A stretch of DNA of 64,000 nt from PALSA-188 sp963720075 (GCA_963720075.1 CAVREG010000011.1:1-64000); one strand, 5' to 3'. Positions 1-6,786 are shown, counted from the stretch's first letter. The notes: a model not told the origin generated them from the sequence alone. Made by a program: numbers and translations.

Positions 1-140
1 GCAGGCAGCCCTCAACCCAGCACATCTCTGCAGATAATTCTTCAGGTGGGGGACTTATTCTTTGGAAGAACTATAGAGAGGAGATATTAAAGCAAGATTA
101 AAGTTTTGTCTGGGAATTGTCACCTGCAATCGGAAAACGC

Positions 141-563
141 CTACGAATTCATCCAGGGGTCAACAACATCGATGCCGCAGTCACAAAAATCTGTAACATT
201 GCGGGTCGCGAGCCTGGCCCTTCTCACTTGGGCAATCGCCGCGATCTGCGCGTCCGCGTGGCTGATAGGTCTGCCAAGCGCTCGGCGCTCGGCGGCAATT
301 CTAGAAAAAACTCGCGCCGAGTCGCTCTCGAAACTGAAAATGCGCCCGGCTAGATCCTCGGCGAACATCGCATCCGCTGCTTCCAATAGTTGGTCTCGGC
401 GCTTACCTTTGGAGAGCGATTCAATTCCATAAAAGATCTCTGCCTCGGTGATTACGGTCGTGAAAAGTTCTGTTCCCGGCTGCTTGGCAACCCAGGCTAC
501 GACCTCGGGAGACGGCTTGGGCCTCATAAGCTCCGACAGCACATTTGTATCGAGAATGATCAT
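141..563 (-). CDS. PIN-domain toxin, FitB/VapC type
   Basis: A 140-residue PIN-domain ribonuclease, the toxin half of a type II toxin-antitoxin pair that would cleave RNA when the antitoxin is lost. The N-terminus has the LDTNVLSE motif (first acidic residue D5). A central TEAEI supplies the conserved Glu, and the HADAQIAA segment near residue 104 supplies another Asp. The later RNVTDF motif is typical of the FitB branch. The start overlaps the upstream antitoxin stop in an ATGA, so the two are translationally coupled. This is the last of four consecutive minus-strand TA modules. The RNA target cannot be read from sequence. Confidence 0.9.
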   Translation of the reverse strand: MIILDTNVLSELMRPKPSPEVVAWVAKQPGTELFTTVITEAEIFYGIESLSKGKRRDQLLEAADAMFAEDLAGRIFSFESDSARVFSRIAAERRALGRPISHADAQIAAIAQVRRARLATRNVTDFCDCGIDVVDPWMNS

Positions 564-808
564 TCTGGAAAGTTTGGCGCTTTGCGCATAGCATCGCGCC
601 GAGGCAATTCAAATTCAAATCCGCCAAGTACCGCAAACCGTCGGCGGATAGCTTCTGCTAGATTCCTTTTTCCAGGAGAGGGGGTAGTCAGGGTTGAGCG
701 CAAGATTTCCCTCGCCTCCTCTTCCATTGAACGTCCATGATGGGCAGCCCGGACTCTTAAGCGGCTTTTGGTTTTCTCGTCTAGTTGTCGGATTGTCAGT
801 GTTGCCAT
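560..808 (-). CDS. FitA-type ribbon-helix-helix antitoxin
   Basis: An 82-residue antitoxin starting MATLTIRQLDEKTKSRLRVR, the typical FitA/Arc-like ribbon-helix-helix N-terminus, followed by RAAHHGRSMEEEAREIL. This domain binds operator DNA as a dimer, while the C-terminal tail (GGFEFELPRRD) would wrap the toxin. An in-frame start 36 bp further upstream exists. It would place the translated region across the inverted repeat at 812-838, so I chose the internal ATG at 808, where the RHH domain begins. It overlaps the toxin gene by 4 bp. The perfect inverted repeat directly upstream suggests autoregulation by the FitAB complex. Confidence 0.88.
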   Translation of the reverse strand: MATLTIRQLDEKTKSRLRVRAAHHGRSMEEEAREILRSTLTTPSPGKRNLAEAIRRRFAVLGGFEFELPRRDAMRKAPNFPE

Positions 809-811
809 GAC

Positions 812-838
812 AGCAATGCTATCACTGCTAGCATTGCT
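812..838. promoter_or_regulatory. Perfect inverted repeat, probable FitAB operator
   Basis: AGCAATGCTA (812-821) and its exact reverse complement TAGCATTGCT (829-838) are separated by 7 bp, immediately upstream of the antitoxin ATG. A second, overlapping palindrome TGCTAGCA lies at 826-833. Position and symmetry fit an autoregulatory operator for an RHH antitoxin. Binding is inferred. Confidence 0.75.
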
Positions 839-897
839 AGTCAATATTAATTTAGGGTTTTCGGAATCGCGGGTGCTGCGCTAGTGGGAACGGCTGA

Positions 898-912
898 CTG
901 ATCGGCCGCCAG
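898..912. repeat. Degenerate copy of TA-spacer palindrome
   Basis: CTGATCGGCCGCCAG differs at two positions from the core CTGATGGGCCGTCAG found at 1841-1857 and 2912-2928. It lies in the spacer between the first and second TA modules. Further along this spacer (about 990-1010) is a GGCACACAA-xTCGC string that also occurs in the next spacer. Confidence 0.45.
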
Positions 913-1050
913 CCGTTCGCATGGATACGATCGCTGACTTCACGGTGACGTGTGGTCCCCCCTTCACGTCGGTCCGAATGTGGCACACAACTCGCACAAT
1001 GGCGTGCTGAGACTGTCGGATTCTCTCATCCAACCGCGGACATCGCTTGA

Positions 1051-1461
1051 TCATGGAGCCATGGTCCAGTTTTCGATCGCCAACTTAGGCACCCGTCCGA
1101 ACTCTCGCGTGTTGTTCGTAACCAGCGTCACGCCAAGGCTGCGCGCATGGGCCGCAATGAACAGGTCGTTACCGCCGATCATCGTGCCGAGCGTCCTTAA
1201 GTTGGCGCGAATCTTGGCGTAATGCACAGCTGCTGCGTCGGGAAAATCGAGCACTTCGACGACGCCCAGAAAGGCACTCAGGGCCGATTCATCCTGCCGC
1301 CTTCGGGGAGACACTTCGACCCCGAACAGCAGTTCCGACTTCGTGATTACAGAGATGCATACGTCACTCACAGGAACTTTCTGCAGTCGCTTCAGAACCG
1401 AATCACTCGAGCGCTTCATGATGTAGGAACAAGTGTCTGTATCCAGCATATAACGCGGCAT
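1051..1461 (-). CDS. vapC: VapC-type PIN-domain toxin
   Basis: A 136-residue PIN-domain endoribonuclease. Visible features are MLDTDTCSYIM near the N-terminus (D7), a central KSELLFGVE supplying the conserved Glu, GGNDLFIAAHARSLG with the third acidic residue, and TNNTREFGRV near the C-terminus. This order is standard for VapC toxins, which cut tRNA or rRNA. The gene follows the AbrB-type antitoxin with a TAATG overlap of one base, so expression is coupled. It is the second module of the island and is not closely similar to the first PIN toxin (140 aa), so local duplication is unlikely. Confidence 0.92.
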   Translation of the reverse strand: MPRYMLDTDTCSYIMKRSSDSVLKRLQKVPVSDVCISVITKSELLFGVEVSPRRRQDESALSAFLGVVEVLDFPDAAAVHYAKIRANLRTLGTMIGGNDLFIAAHARSLGVTLVTNNTREFGRVPKLAIENWTMAP

Positions 1462-1688
1462 TACGGTTCACGCTCCTGTACAGGAAGGTCTTCGATACCT
1501 TCCATGAAATTCGCTGAGGCAACAGGCCCCTCAGCAAGATAAGTTGTCCAGTCAAATGGCCGAGAAGACAAGACCACTTCACTTCCCTCTTTCCGTATGA
1601 ATACTTCCTGCGTTCGGAACTGAAACTCCTTGGGCAAGCGGACGGCTTGACTCCGGTTATTCATAAAGATTTTCGCTTTGCGTTGCAT
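1461..1688 (-). CDS. vapB: VapB-type AbrB/MazE-fold antitoxin
   Basis: A 75-residue swapped-hairpin (AbrB-like) antitoxin. The N-terminal AKIFMNNRSQAVRLPKEFQF followed by VFIRKEGSEVVLSSRP is the hallmark of VapB proteins that pair with VapC. The acidic C-terminal half (ANFMEGIEDLPVQEREP) is the likely toxin-binding tail. A good Shine-Dalgarno (GGAGGAAG) lies about 4 bases before the ATG. An 8-bp perfect inverted repeat lies 31 bp upstream. Together with the downstream PIN gene this is a complete vapBC locus. Confidence 0.93.
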   Translation of the reverse strand: MQRKAKIFMNNRSQAVRLPKEFQFRTQEVFIRKEGSEVVLSSRPFDWTTYLAEGPVASANFMEGIEDLPVQEREP

Positions 1689-1718
1689 GCGCTTCCTCCG
1701 GTTGCGGGAACGCTCCTA

Positions 1719-1738
1719 GCATATACACAAGTATATGC
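1719..1738. promoter_or_regulatory. Perfect inverted repeat, probable VapBC operator
   Basis: GCATATAC-ACAA-GTATATGC, an 8-bp perfect dyad with a 4-bp spacer, sits just upstream of vapB and overlaps where its promoter should be. The AT-rich symmetric form fits an AbrB-type antitoxin operator. Binding is inferred. Confidence 0.7.
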
Positions 1739-1838
1739 CATCGCTTTCTGTCGCGCTAGCCTTTTCAAACCTCAATAGACGACTTGCCTAGTTGCTCATT
1801 CGGATCACAAAGCAAAAGACAACAACACGAGAAAAAGG

Positions 1839-1857
1839 CCGACTGATGGGCCGTCAG
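1839..1857. repeat. 19-bp imperfect palindrome in TA spacer
   Basis: CCGACTGATGGGCCGTCAG occurs identically here and at 2910-2928, in the two spacers flanking the third TA module. The core is dyad-symmetric (GACTGATGG/CCGTCAGTC, one mismatched pair). The symmetry centre leaves almost no loop, so it is more like a protein or recombination site than an RNA hairpin. Confidence 0.6.
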
Positions 1858-1973
1858 TCTTCACCCTAGTTTGAAGAGGTCAAATCTGGCACACAAGTCG
1901 CGCACAGAATGCCACCCCTCGCACGAACACGGCACCCGAGAAGTCGCTGACAGGTTGTGATCGGGGGGACGCA

Positions 1974-2351
1974 TCACCGTCCGCTCCGCAGGAAGTACAC
2001 TTGGTTGGTAAAGTCCATTCCCCCGGCGTCTCCGGCGAGCGAAATCAGAGCCCGGACCAGCCCCCCAATGTCTGCCGGCGAGATTGTCTTCTCATCGATA
2101 AAGATCACACCACCGTGGGATCGTTCTTCTTCTGCCCAGAGCTTTAGCAAAGGAGGAATCGTCCTGCGATCATAGGTAACCAGGGTCAACCCTTGCTGCG
2201 CTGCTTCTAATAGGCAAACAGAATCTTCCTTCCCGAGAAAATCTCCGCCCTCCCACTGCACCATCGAGTGGACGACCAGCGATCGATTCCGACGTTGAAC
2301 GCCATTCGCCACCTCTGGGGAAATGTGCTCATCGAGAAGCAACTTGAGCAT
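1974..2351 (-). CDS. DUF5615 PIN-like putative toxin
   Basis: A 125-residue protein of the DUF5615 (Mut7-C/PIN-like) family. It begins MLKLLLDEHISPEV, where the LLLDEHISP motif carries the first acidic residue, and has EGGDFLGKEDSVCLLEA in the middle and LTLVTYDRRTIPPLL. DUF5615 proteins are usually encoded next to DUF433-type antitoxins and are predicted nucleases. That arrangement is present: the partner gene ends one base before this start (TGAGATG). Nuclease activity is inferred from the family and is not demonstrated for this protein. Confidence 0.85.
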   Translation of the reverse strand: MLKLLLDEHISPEVANGVQRRNRSLVVHSMVQWEGGDFLGKEDSVCLLEAAQQGLTLVTYDRRTIPPLLKLWAEEERSHGGVIFIDEKTISPADIGGLVRALISLAGDAGGMDFTNQVYFLRSGR

Positions 2352-2352
2352 C

Positions 2353-2796
2353 TCAGCCCCGCTTGGTCTTTATGACGGCAAAGTCGACCGCTTGAGGAAG
2401 CATACGCTTTAAGCTGTCGAAATCGGTTGAGTCGTTCTCCGCTATCGCCTCGTTCACCTCCTCTGGGAATGCCTCCGAATAGTTAAGAGCAGCTCGAACC
2501 TTCGTTTCGGGCCAATTTAGATGCTTGGCCACGTCTTTGACATTCCCTTTGTAGCTTCGAAGAAGTAACACGACTTCCCATATTCCTAAGGTGCTTCCTT
2601 GTATATAGGCCTGCCGGCCTGCCGATGAATCCCGAAAATCCAAGAAGGCAAATTCCGACCTCCTCAGGCCCTCTTCCACCAAGCGAGCGCTGGCATCACT
2701 CGGTGTCCAGCCGTGGCGATTGGCGATACGCTTCAGACGTCTTGCACTCTCCACTGGCAGGCGCATACTGAGCACTATCGAACGTGCGTGCTTCAT
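2353..2796 (-). CDS. RHH plus DUF433-like antitoxin
   Basis: A 147-residue protein with two parts. Residues 1-48 (RSIVLSMRLPVESARRLKRI, then SDASARLVEEGLRRSEF) look like a ribbon-helix-helix DNA-binding domain. Residues about 62-120 (AYIQGSTLGIWEVVLLL, then DVAKHLNWPETKVRAALNY) match the DUF433 helix-turn-helix pattern. It precedes the DUF5615 gene with one base between them, the usual antitoxin-first order. An AGGAGG Shine-Dalgarno lies just upstream, and three tandem 9-bp units begin at 2807. The fusion of RHH with a DUF433-like region is the less common form of this antitoxin. Confidence 0.8.
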   Translation of the reverse strand: MKHARSIVLSMRLPVESARRLKRIANRHGWTPSDASARLVEEGLRRSEFAFLDFRDSSAGRQAYIQGSTLGIWEVVLLLRSYKGNVKDVAKHLNWPETKVRAALNYSEAFPEEVNEAIAENDSTDFDSLKRMLPQAVDFAVIKTKRG

Positions 2797-2806
2797 CGGT
2801 CCTCCT

Positions 2807-2833
2807 CATTGTAAGTGTTGTAAGCATTGTATC
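2807..2833. promoter_or_regulatory. Three tandem 9-bp units upstream of antitoxin
   Basis: CATTGTAAG, TGTTGTAAG and CATTGTATC follow each other directly upstream of the third module's Shine-Dalgarno. Iterated TTGTA units every 9 bp could be binding sites for the RHH half of the antitoxin. This is inferred from position only. Confidence 0.45.
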
Positions 2834-2909
2834 ATTTGCGTGGACAAGCGGTGGAAAGGCTTCTTGCTTCTTCCAGGAAGCGACCAGTTTTCCCCCTTGA
2901 ATTCCCGTC

Positions 2910-2928
2910 CCGACTGATGGGCCGTCAG
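2910..2928. repeat. 19-bp imperfect palindrome, second identical copy
   Basis: Identical over 19 bp to 1839-1857. It lies between the third and fourth TA modules, about 80 bp beyond the tandem 9-bp units. Confidence 0.6.
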
Positions 2929-3006
2929 GCGACTACCGGCTGTGCCAAGTCCGGGGTTCATTCAGTTCTCGCATACTTCCGGCACGCAATCGAAAACTTT
3001 CAGGGA

Positions 3007-3303
3007 TCACCACGCCTTTCGGACCGCCGCAAGTCCCTGGAGATAATCCGCATCCTCGATCCTGCTCCGCACCCCGAACTCGGACAAGAGCGTCATCATC
3101 TGTCCGACCGGGACTCCCGCAAGTTCCGCCGCCCTACCAAGCGACTCGTCGCCTTTCTTATATCGTTCCATCGCGGATAAGACTCTGCCCCGGGTGACCA
3201 TGTCGCGCACCGTCTTGGAAAGATCACTCCTTTGTTCTTTTGTGAGCTCGTTCAGGAATTCAAAATTCTCACGATCCATTCGGATGCTCATCGTCTTCGT
3301 CAT
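3007..3303 (-). CDS. UPF0175-like antitoxin
   Basis: A 98-residue protein. The N-terminal MSIRMDRENFEFLNELTKEQ is RHH-like, and YKKGDESLGRAAELAGVPV with MMTLLSEFGV resembles the UPF0175 pattern of a short helix-turn-helix that partners DUF3368 PIN proteins. It overlaps the upstream PIN gene by 4 bp (ATGA). In most pairs of this type the UPF0175 gene comes first, but here the toxin gene is promoter-proximal. Assignment as antitoxin rests on family pattern and pairing. Confidence 0.75.
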   Translation of the reverse strand: MTKTMSIRMDRENFEFLNELTKEQRSDLSKTVRDMVTRGRVLSAMERYKKGDESLGRAAELAGVPVGQMMTLLSEFGVRSRIEDADYLQGLAAVRKAW

Positions 3304-3815
3304 GTCGCAGTCTCCAGTTGACGCCTTGCGTCTTCGAGAATGGATTTCTTGTAACGCCCATGCCTTGCCAGCCCATCAAGTTTCGCGAGCGCTTCTCTCT
3401 TTGTGAGCAATCGCTTTTTGCACATTCGCACCACGATGCCTATCGCCGTCGCAAACGCTACCCCGAGCAGCTTGCACGCATTGATCTCATTCTTGTCATC
3501 GATGTCCAAAATCCGGGCTTTCGCCGCAACGGCTAGCACGATGGCCTCCGCTTCACCCCTGCCAAGACCAAAGCCTTCTCCAACTTTCGTAACGAGCTTC
3601 CTATCCTTGACTGCGACGACTCTGATCCTCGATTCATCCAATGCCTTGCGAATCATCAGGGCATCAAGCGATTTCTTAATGCTGCAGCACTCTTCCTCAA
3701 CCTCAAGCGGAATTGCAACATCGAGCCCGACATCCCCCGGAAACCGGTCGAGTATCTCGGTCTTGGCAATTAGAATCAGCGTTGAAGCATCAAAGATAAA
3801 CAGTTCCATCCACAC
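3300..3815 (-). CDS. DUF3368 PIN-domain toxin
   Basis: A 171-residue PIN-fold protein: MELFIFDASTLILIAK with the first Asp, IPLEVEEECC, then GLGRGEAEAIVLA and ILDIDDKNE, the signature stretch of DUF3368 proteins. The C-terminal extension TKREALAKLDGL...GRYKKSILEDA is also characteristic. A start two codons downstream (MELF) is equally possible. It is the first gene of the fourth module and precedes its antitoxin, the reverse of the usual order. No second antitoxin is visible upstream, where the next 400 bp are non-coding. Confidence 0.82.
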   Translation of the reverse strand: MWMELFIFDASTLILIAKTEILDRFPGDVGLDVAIPLEVEEECCSIKKSLDALMIRKALDESRIRVVAVKDRKLVTKVGEGFGLGRGEAEAIVLAVAAKARILDIDDKNEINACKLLGVAFATAIGIVVRMCKKRLLTKREALAKLDGLARHGRYKKSILEDARRQLETAT

Positions 3816-4229
3816 GATTCCTCGCGGATATCAGATGGACATAGTTCCGCTTCCAAAATGTACCTCCGTAAGTAGAGTTATCATCGGGTTAATAATACAT
3901 TAGTTAATGAGACTACTACTGATGGCTGGAACACTGTTTTTGCGAAACAAACCCACCAAATCCCATTGAATGAGTACTCCGGTGAAAGTTAGCGATTTCC
4001 ACCGGAGTAATTCAATGTAATCACGAAGCCAAGAGGCCTGCCCCGATTGGCAACCTCCCATTTATGTGCTGTACCTCACACGTAACATTTCACGCACTGA
4101 ATGACCGGTCAGAACATTGGCGGGGGGCCGGATCATCCGTGAGAGTTCCTAGGCCTTGAGGTCACCCAGATGCTTTGCCGCTGGTACATCAACGAGCGAT
4201 TGCTGTACATCGTGCTGAAGAGGCGGTCG
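3816..4229. other. Non-coding stretch with large inverted repeat
   Basis: There is no convincing ORF in these 414 bp. The main feature is an inverted repeat: CATTGAATGAGTACTCCGGTG (3964-3984, quoted here as arm one) against an arm at 4000-4017 whose reverse complement reads CATTGAATTACTCCGGTG. The arms match except for three extra bases, around a 15-bp loop. It could be a transcription terminator for either flank or the remnant end of a mobile element. Confidence 0.55.
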
Positions 4230-4745
4230 TCACGTGTTTGTTTGCGCTACCCGGTATTTGAATAGCTTTTGACAGGCCGGTCTTAAGAAACCATCGAAGA
4301 CCGGAACGTGAAGGCCACCCTTTTCGAGAACGAATTTGCACGAGATGAGACAGGCACGCCACTTGAAGTCCTCGGTACCGTGCTTCTTGCCGTAGGCGGT
4401 GATGTCTTCTTGGGAAACGCCAAACACAACGGCACCTATTTTCGACCAGACGCATGCGCCCGCGCACATAGCGCACGGTTCGTGTGTGGAGTACAACACG
4501 AAATCTGGTAAATATCGGCCGTAGCCAGAGGAGACGTATTTCAGCATTTCGAGCTCGACGTGCTTGATGGATGAACCCGAGGTTTTTACCCGATTGCCAG
4601 CAGATGCGATAACCACTTCCCGATTTCCAATGAGCCGCGTAATGACGGCACCGATTGCATAGTCGCCACGATCGCGGGCGCGTTTTGCTTCCGCAATTGC
4701 AAGCTGCATGAATTTCTTCTTGGGTTTGTAAGTTGCAGGAATCAT
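4230..4745 (-). CDS. Zinc-dependent nucleoside/tRNA deaminase family protein
   Basis: A 171-residue member of the cytidine/deoxycytidylate deaminase superfamily, closest in layout to guanine or tRNA adenosine deaminases. The zinc signature is visible as HVE near residue 61 (where HAE is usual) and PCAMCAGAC near residue 90, which supplies the two Cys ligands and the Pro. The N-terminal KKFMQLAIAEAKRARDRGDYAIGAV is typical. Substrate cannot be fixed from sequence. The TadA anticodon-binding features are not evident and the insertion between HVE and PCxxC is short. It is monocistronic, reading away from the PilZ gene. Confidence 0.82.
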   Translation of the reverse strand: MIPATYKPKKKFMQLAIAEAKRARDRGDYAIGAVITRLIGNREVVIASAGNRVKTSGSSIKHVELEMLKYVSSGYGRYLPDFVLYSTHEPCAMCAGACVWSKIGAVVFGVSQEDITAYGKKHGTEDFKWRACLISCKFVLEKGGLHVPVFDGFLRPACQKLFKYRVAQTNT

Positions 4746-4922
4746 TCGATCTTTTCTCCGGGATTTGGATACCCCCCAGCATTAATCTCTAGATCCAGCA
4801 TAGTGTATTTTCCCTGCCATCCTGCCGATGAAGTTCTGACGAAAGATCAAGGAGGGTGGAATTATTGCCTAAGACTTCCGTCACCTGCCGTTTACACAAC
4901 CCAAACTGATATTTTGATCGGG

Positions 4923-5288
4923 ATGAACCTTCATGTTCCCCAGGTCGATAATTCGACGCCTATTAAGCGCCGCTGGCCACGCCTCAAGCTTGACGTACCG
5001 GTGCGTGTTGTCATTCACGAGTCCCAGAAAACTGTCATACGAGATGGCCGCGGCCGCGAATTGAGCGAAGGTGGAATGTGCTTCTCGGCTGGAGTGGAAT
5101 TAAGAATCGGCGATCAGGTTGAAGTTGAGTTTACACCTGCATACTCAGGTCATCCAATCCGGGTTCGTGCGATAGCCCGAAACCGCAATGGTTACAGTTA
5201 CGGAGTCGAGTTCGTAGCGTCCAGCGATAAAGAGCGGAACGAAATCGTCTGCTTGCGCGATAACTTATTGACAATGTCTCACTCCTAA
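4923..5288 (+). CDS. PilZ-domain protein, likely c-di-GMP binding
   Basis: A 121-residue single PilZ domain. The RRWPRLKLDVPVRV stretch holds the RxxxR-like cluster before the first strand. RGRELSEGGMCFS matches the (D/N)xSxxG motif, with E in the first position. The remainder is a six-strand beta-barrel pattern ending GVEFVASSDKER. PilZ proteins bind cyclic di-GMP and control motility, polysaccharide or protein partners. The open frame extends 120 bp further upstream, but that part has no family resemblance, so I chose the internal ATG (MNLHVPQ). A single-domain receiver gene follows about 370 bp downstream on the same strand. Confidence 0.8.
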   Translation: MNLHVPQVDNSTPIKRRWPRLKLDVPVRVVIHESQKTVIRDGRGRELSEGGMCFSAGVELRIGDQVEVEFTPAYSGHPIRVRAIARNRNGYSYGVEFVASSDKERNEIVCLRDNLLTMSHS

Positions 5289-5654
5289 TCCTCTGGGGCG
5301 ACAGCTCTGTCCCCCGATAGGGTGGACGTTAAAAAGCGCGGGGATGGAGCCCAAGGCGCAATTTGAAGCCAAATACCTCAGTCGAACATACGACAGCAAT
5401 GGGTAATCATACGTCTTCTGCGGTATGTCGAATTTACGAAACAAAGCCAAGCAAGCAAATCTTTGCGATCGAGGGTCGCATTTTGCGTTCTCGGCCGCAA
5501 TTCAAATTCAAAAAGACGGGCTGGGTCGCAGCAATGCAGGAGTGCCTGCGGTGAAATTCATCGCTGGAATTCGGCTAAATACCGTCATTACCCTATTGTG
5601 TCACCGTCTGCCAGAAGCGCATCGTCCAATAGGGCCACTGCGAGGCTGCACACT
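5289..5654. other. Non-coding leader between PilZ and receiver genes
   Basis: There is no supported gene. The frame of the downstream receiver is open through part of this stretch, but its translation is low-complexity and Ser/Arg-rich, with no domain. An inverted repeat CCCTATTG (5591-5598) / CAATAGGG (5627-5634) lies 21 bases before the proposed TTG start. It could be a leader hairpin or an operator. Confidence 0.4.
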
Positions 5655-6020
5655 TTGCCGTATTCGATACTTATCATTGACGACAGCGCAGTCATACGCA
5701 GGGCCTTGCGCAGGTTAGTTGCTTCGAAACCCGGTTGGATAATCTGCGGCGAGGCATTGGATGGGGAAGACGGAATTCAAAAGGCGCAGCAGCTAAAACC
5801 GGACGCAATCATTCTGGACCTGTCTATGCCGCAACTGGGTGGAATGGAGACGGCTCGGATACTGAAGCGGCTCATGCCAACAGTTCCGTTGATCATGTTC
5901 ACAAACTTCGCAAAGGATCAATTCTCCAAAGAAGTATTGTGGGCTGGCATCCGGCAAGTAGTCTCAAAATCAGATTCGCTCGAGCTGGTTAGAGTCCTAG
6001 AGGCTGCTTTCACAGCATGA
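5655..6020 (+). CDS. Single-domain response regulator (receiver)
   Basis: A 121-residue stand-alone CheY-like receiver. YSILIIDDSAVIRRAL gives the acidic pocket, IILDLSMPQ the phospho-accepting Asp, MFTNF the switch Thr and VSKSD the conserved Lys. No output domain is present. I propose a TTG start at 5655 preceded by GAGG nine bases upstream. The longer ATG/GTG-initiated frames add about 64 residues with no domain. The protein resembles the receiver at 49.2 kb (same GEAxxG and SKS segments), so the two are probably paralogues. No histidine kinase lies nearby, so its partner is encoded elsewhere. Confidence 0.78.
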   Translation: MPYSILIIDDSAVIRRALRRLVASKPGWIICGEALDGEDGIQKAQQLKPDAIILDLSMPQLGGMETARILKRLMPTVPLIMFTNFAKDQFSKEVLWAGIRQVVSKSDSLELVRVLEAAFTA

Positions 6021-6131
6021 AACGACCGAACCTTTCTTCGGTGGCGCGCATTCCGCACACTGTGAGTAGGGGATGATCGCCCGAGTGTGACCCTTCTTGG
6101 TGGTTGAGCGCAAGACACAGGGGTTGTCAGA

Positions 6132-6752
6132 TCAATACTTGCGTAACACTCCGATGACGCGACCCTGGACTTGCACGGACGCCGCGGGCACCATAATCGG
6201 CTGCATGTTTTTGTTCGAGGGCTGGAGCCGGATATTGTCGCCCTCGCGATAGAAACGCTTCAGGGTCGCATCGGTCGCGTCAATCAACGCCACCACTATT
6301 TCGCCGTTGTGGGCAGTCTTGGATTTCTCTACCAGTACGTAATCTCCGCTAAGAATGTGCTCGTCCTGCATGGAGTCGCCTCTCACCTCAAGCACGAAGA
6401 CTTCTTTTGATCGCACGAAATCGGCCAGCGAAATCGTCTCGGGATTTTCCACGGCCTCGATCGGTTGTCCGGCGGCGATACGCCCTAGTAACGGCAGAAC
6501 CATCGTGGTGTTCACTGCCATCGCCTGTTTAAGTCGGCCTTTGGGAGCGATCAGGTCAATAGAGCGGCTGCGATTGTAATCGCGGGTCAGCAGTCCTTTT
6601 TTTTCGAGATTCGAAATATGCTTATGAACCGTGGCCAGCGAACTCAATCCAAGGCCCTGGCCAATTTCATCGAAGGAAGGAGAATATCCCTGCTTCTGCA
6701 CAAAATCCGAGATGAAGTCGTAAACTTGACGTTGCCGCTTAGTGATTGCCAT
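6132..6752 (-). CDS. lexA: LexA repressor
   Basis: A 206-residue SOS repressor. The winged helix-turn-helix spans residues 1-65 (KRQRQVYDFISDFVQ, PSFDEIGQGLGLSS). The self-cleavage site is A94-G95 (RIAAGQPI), and the catalytic pair is S127 (GDSMQD) and K165 (TLKRF). Under DNA damage, RecA filaments would trigger cleavage and derepress targets such as the imu operon at 19.8 kb. A sigma70-like promoter overlaps a GCGAA direct repeat just upstream, and the spacing suggests a leaderless transcript. A frameshifted DUF3800 gene is transcribed divergently. Confidence 0.96.
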   Translation of the reverse strand: MAITKRQRQVYDFISDFVQKQGYSPSFDEIGQGLGLSSLATVHKHISNLEKKGLLTRDYNRSRSIDLIAPKGRLKQAMAVNTTMVLPLLGRIAAGQPIEAVENPETISLADFVRSKEVFVLEVRGDSMQDEHILSGDYVLVEKSKTAHNGEIVVALIDATDATLKRFYREGDNIRLQPSNKNMQPIMVPAASVQVQGRVIGVLRKY

Positions 6753-6758
6753 GCGAAG

Positions 6759-6786
6759 ATTGTAAGCGAATGAAAGGCGAAGTCAA
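6759..6786 (-). promoter_or_regulatory. lexA promoter (sigma70-like, leaderless)
   Basis: On the minus strand, TTGACT (6786-6781) and TACAAT (6764-6759) are separated by 16 bp. Only six bases separate the -10 box from the lexA ATG, so the predicted transcription start falls on or next to the A of the start codon. No Shine-Dalgarno is visible. Confidence 0.7.
6766..6781 (+). promoter_or_regulatory. Candidate LexA box at lexA (GCGAA-N6-GCGAA)
   Basis: GCGAATGAAAGGCGAA fills the spacer between the lexA -35 and -10 boxes. It matches the element at 19752-19767, downstream of the imuA promoter, at 14 of 16 positions. A third GCGAA lies at 6753-6757. A direct-repeat operator within the core promoter fits autorepression. 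This is inferred from two sites. Confidence 0.55.

Noticed and set aside
1..140. Possible gene at the left edge
   Set aside because: No coding pattern is visible in the first 140 bases, and plus-strand frames through 106-432 are antisense to the FitB-type toxin.
1839..1857. Spacer palindrome as an intrinsic terminator
   Set aside because: One copy is followed by a T-rich run on the minus strand, but the dyad has almost no loop and the other two copies have no T-tract.
898..2928. Integron attC sites between TA cassettes
   Set aside because: The shared spacer palindrome does not have the RYYYAAC/GTTRRRY core pair of attC sites, and no integron integrase gene is in the window.
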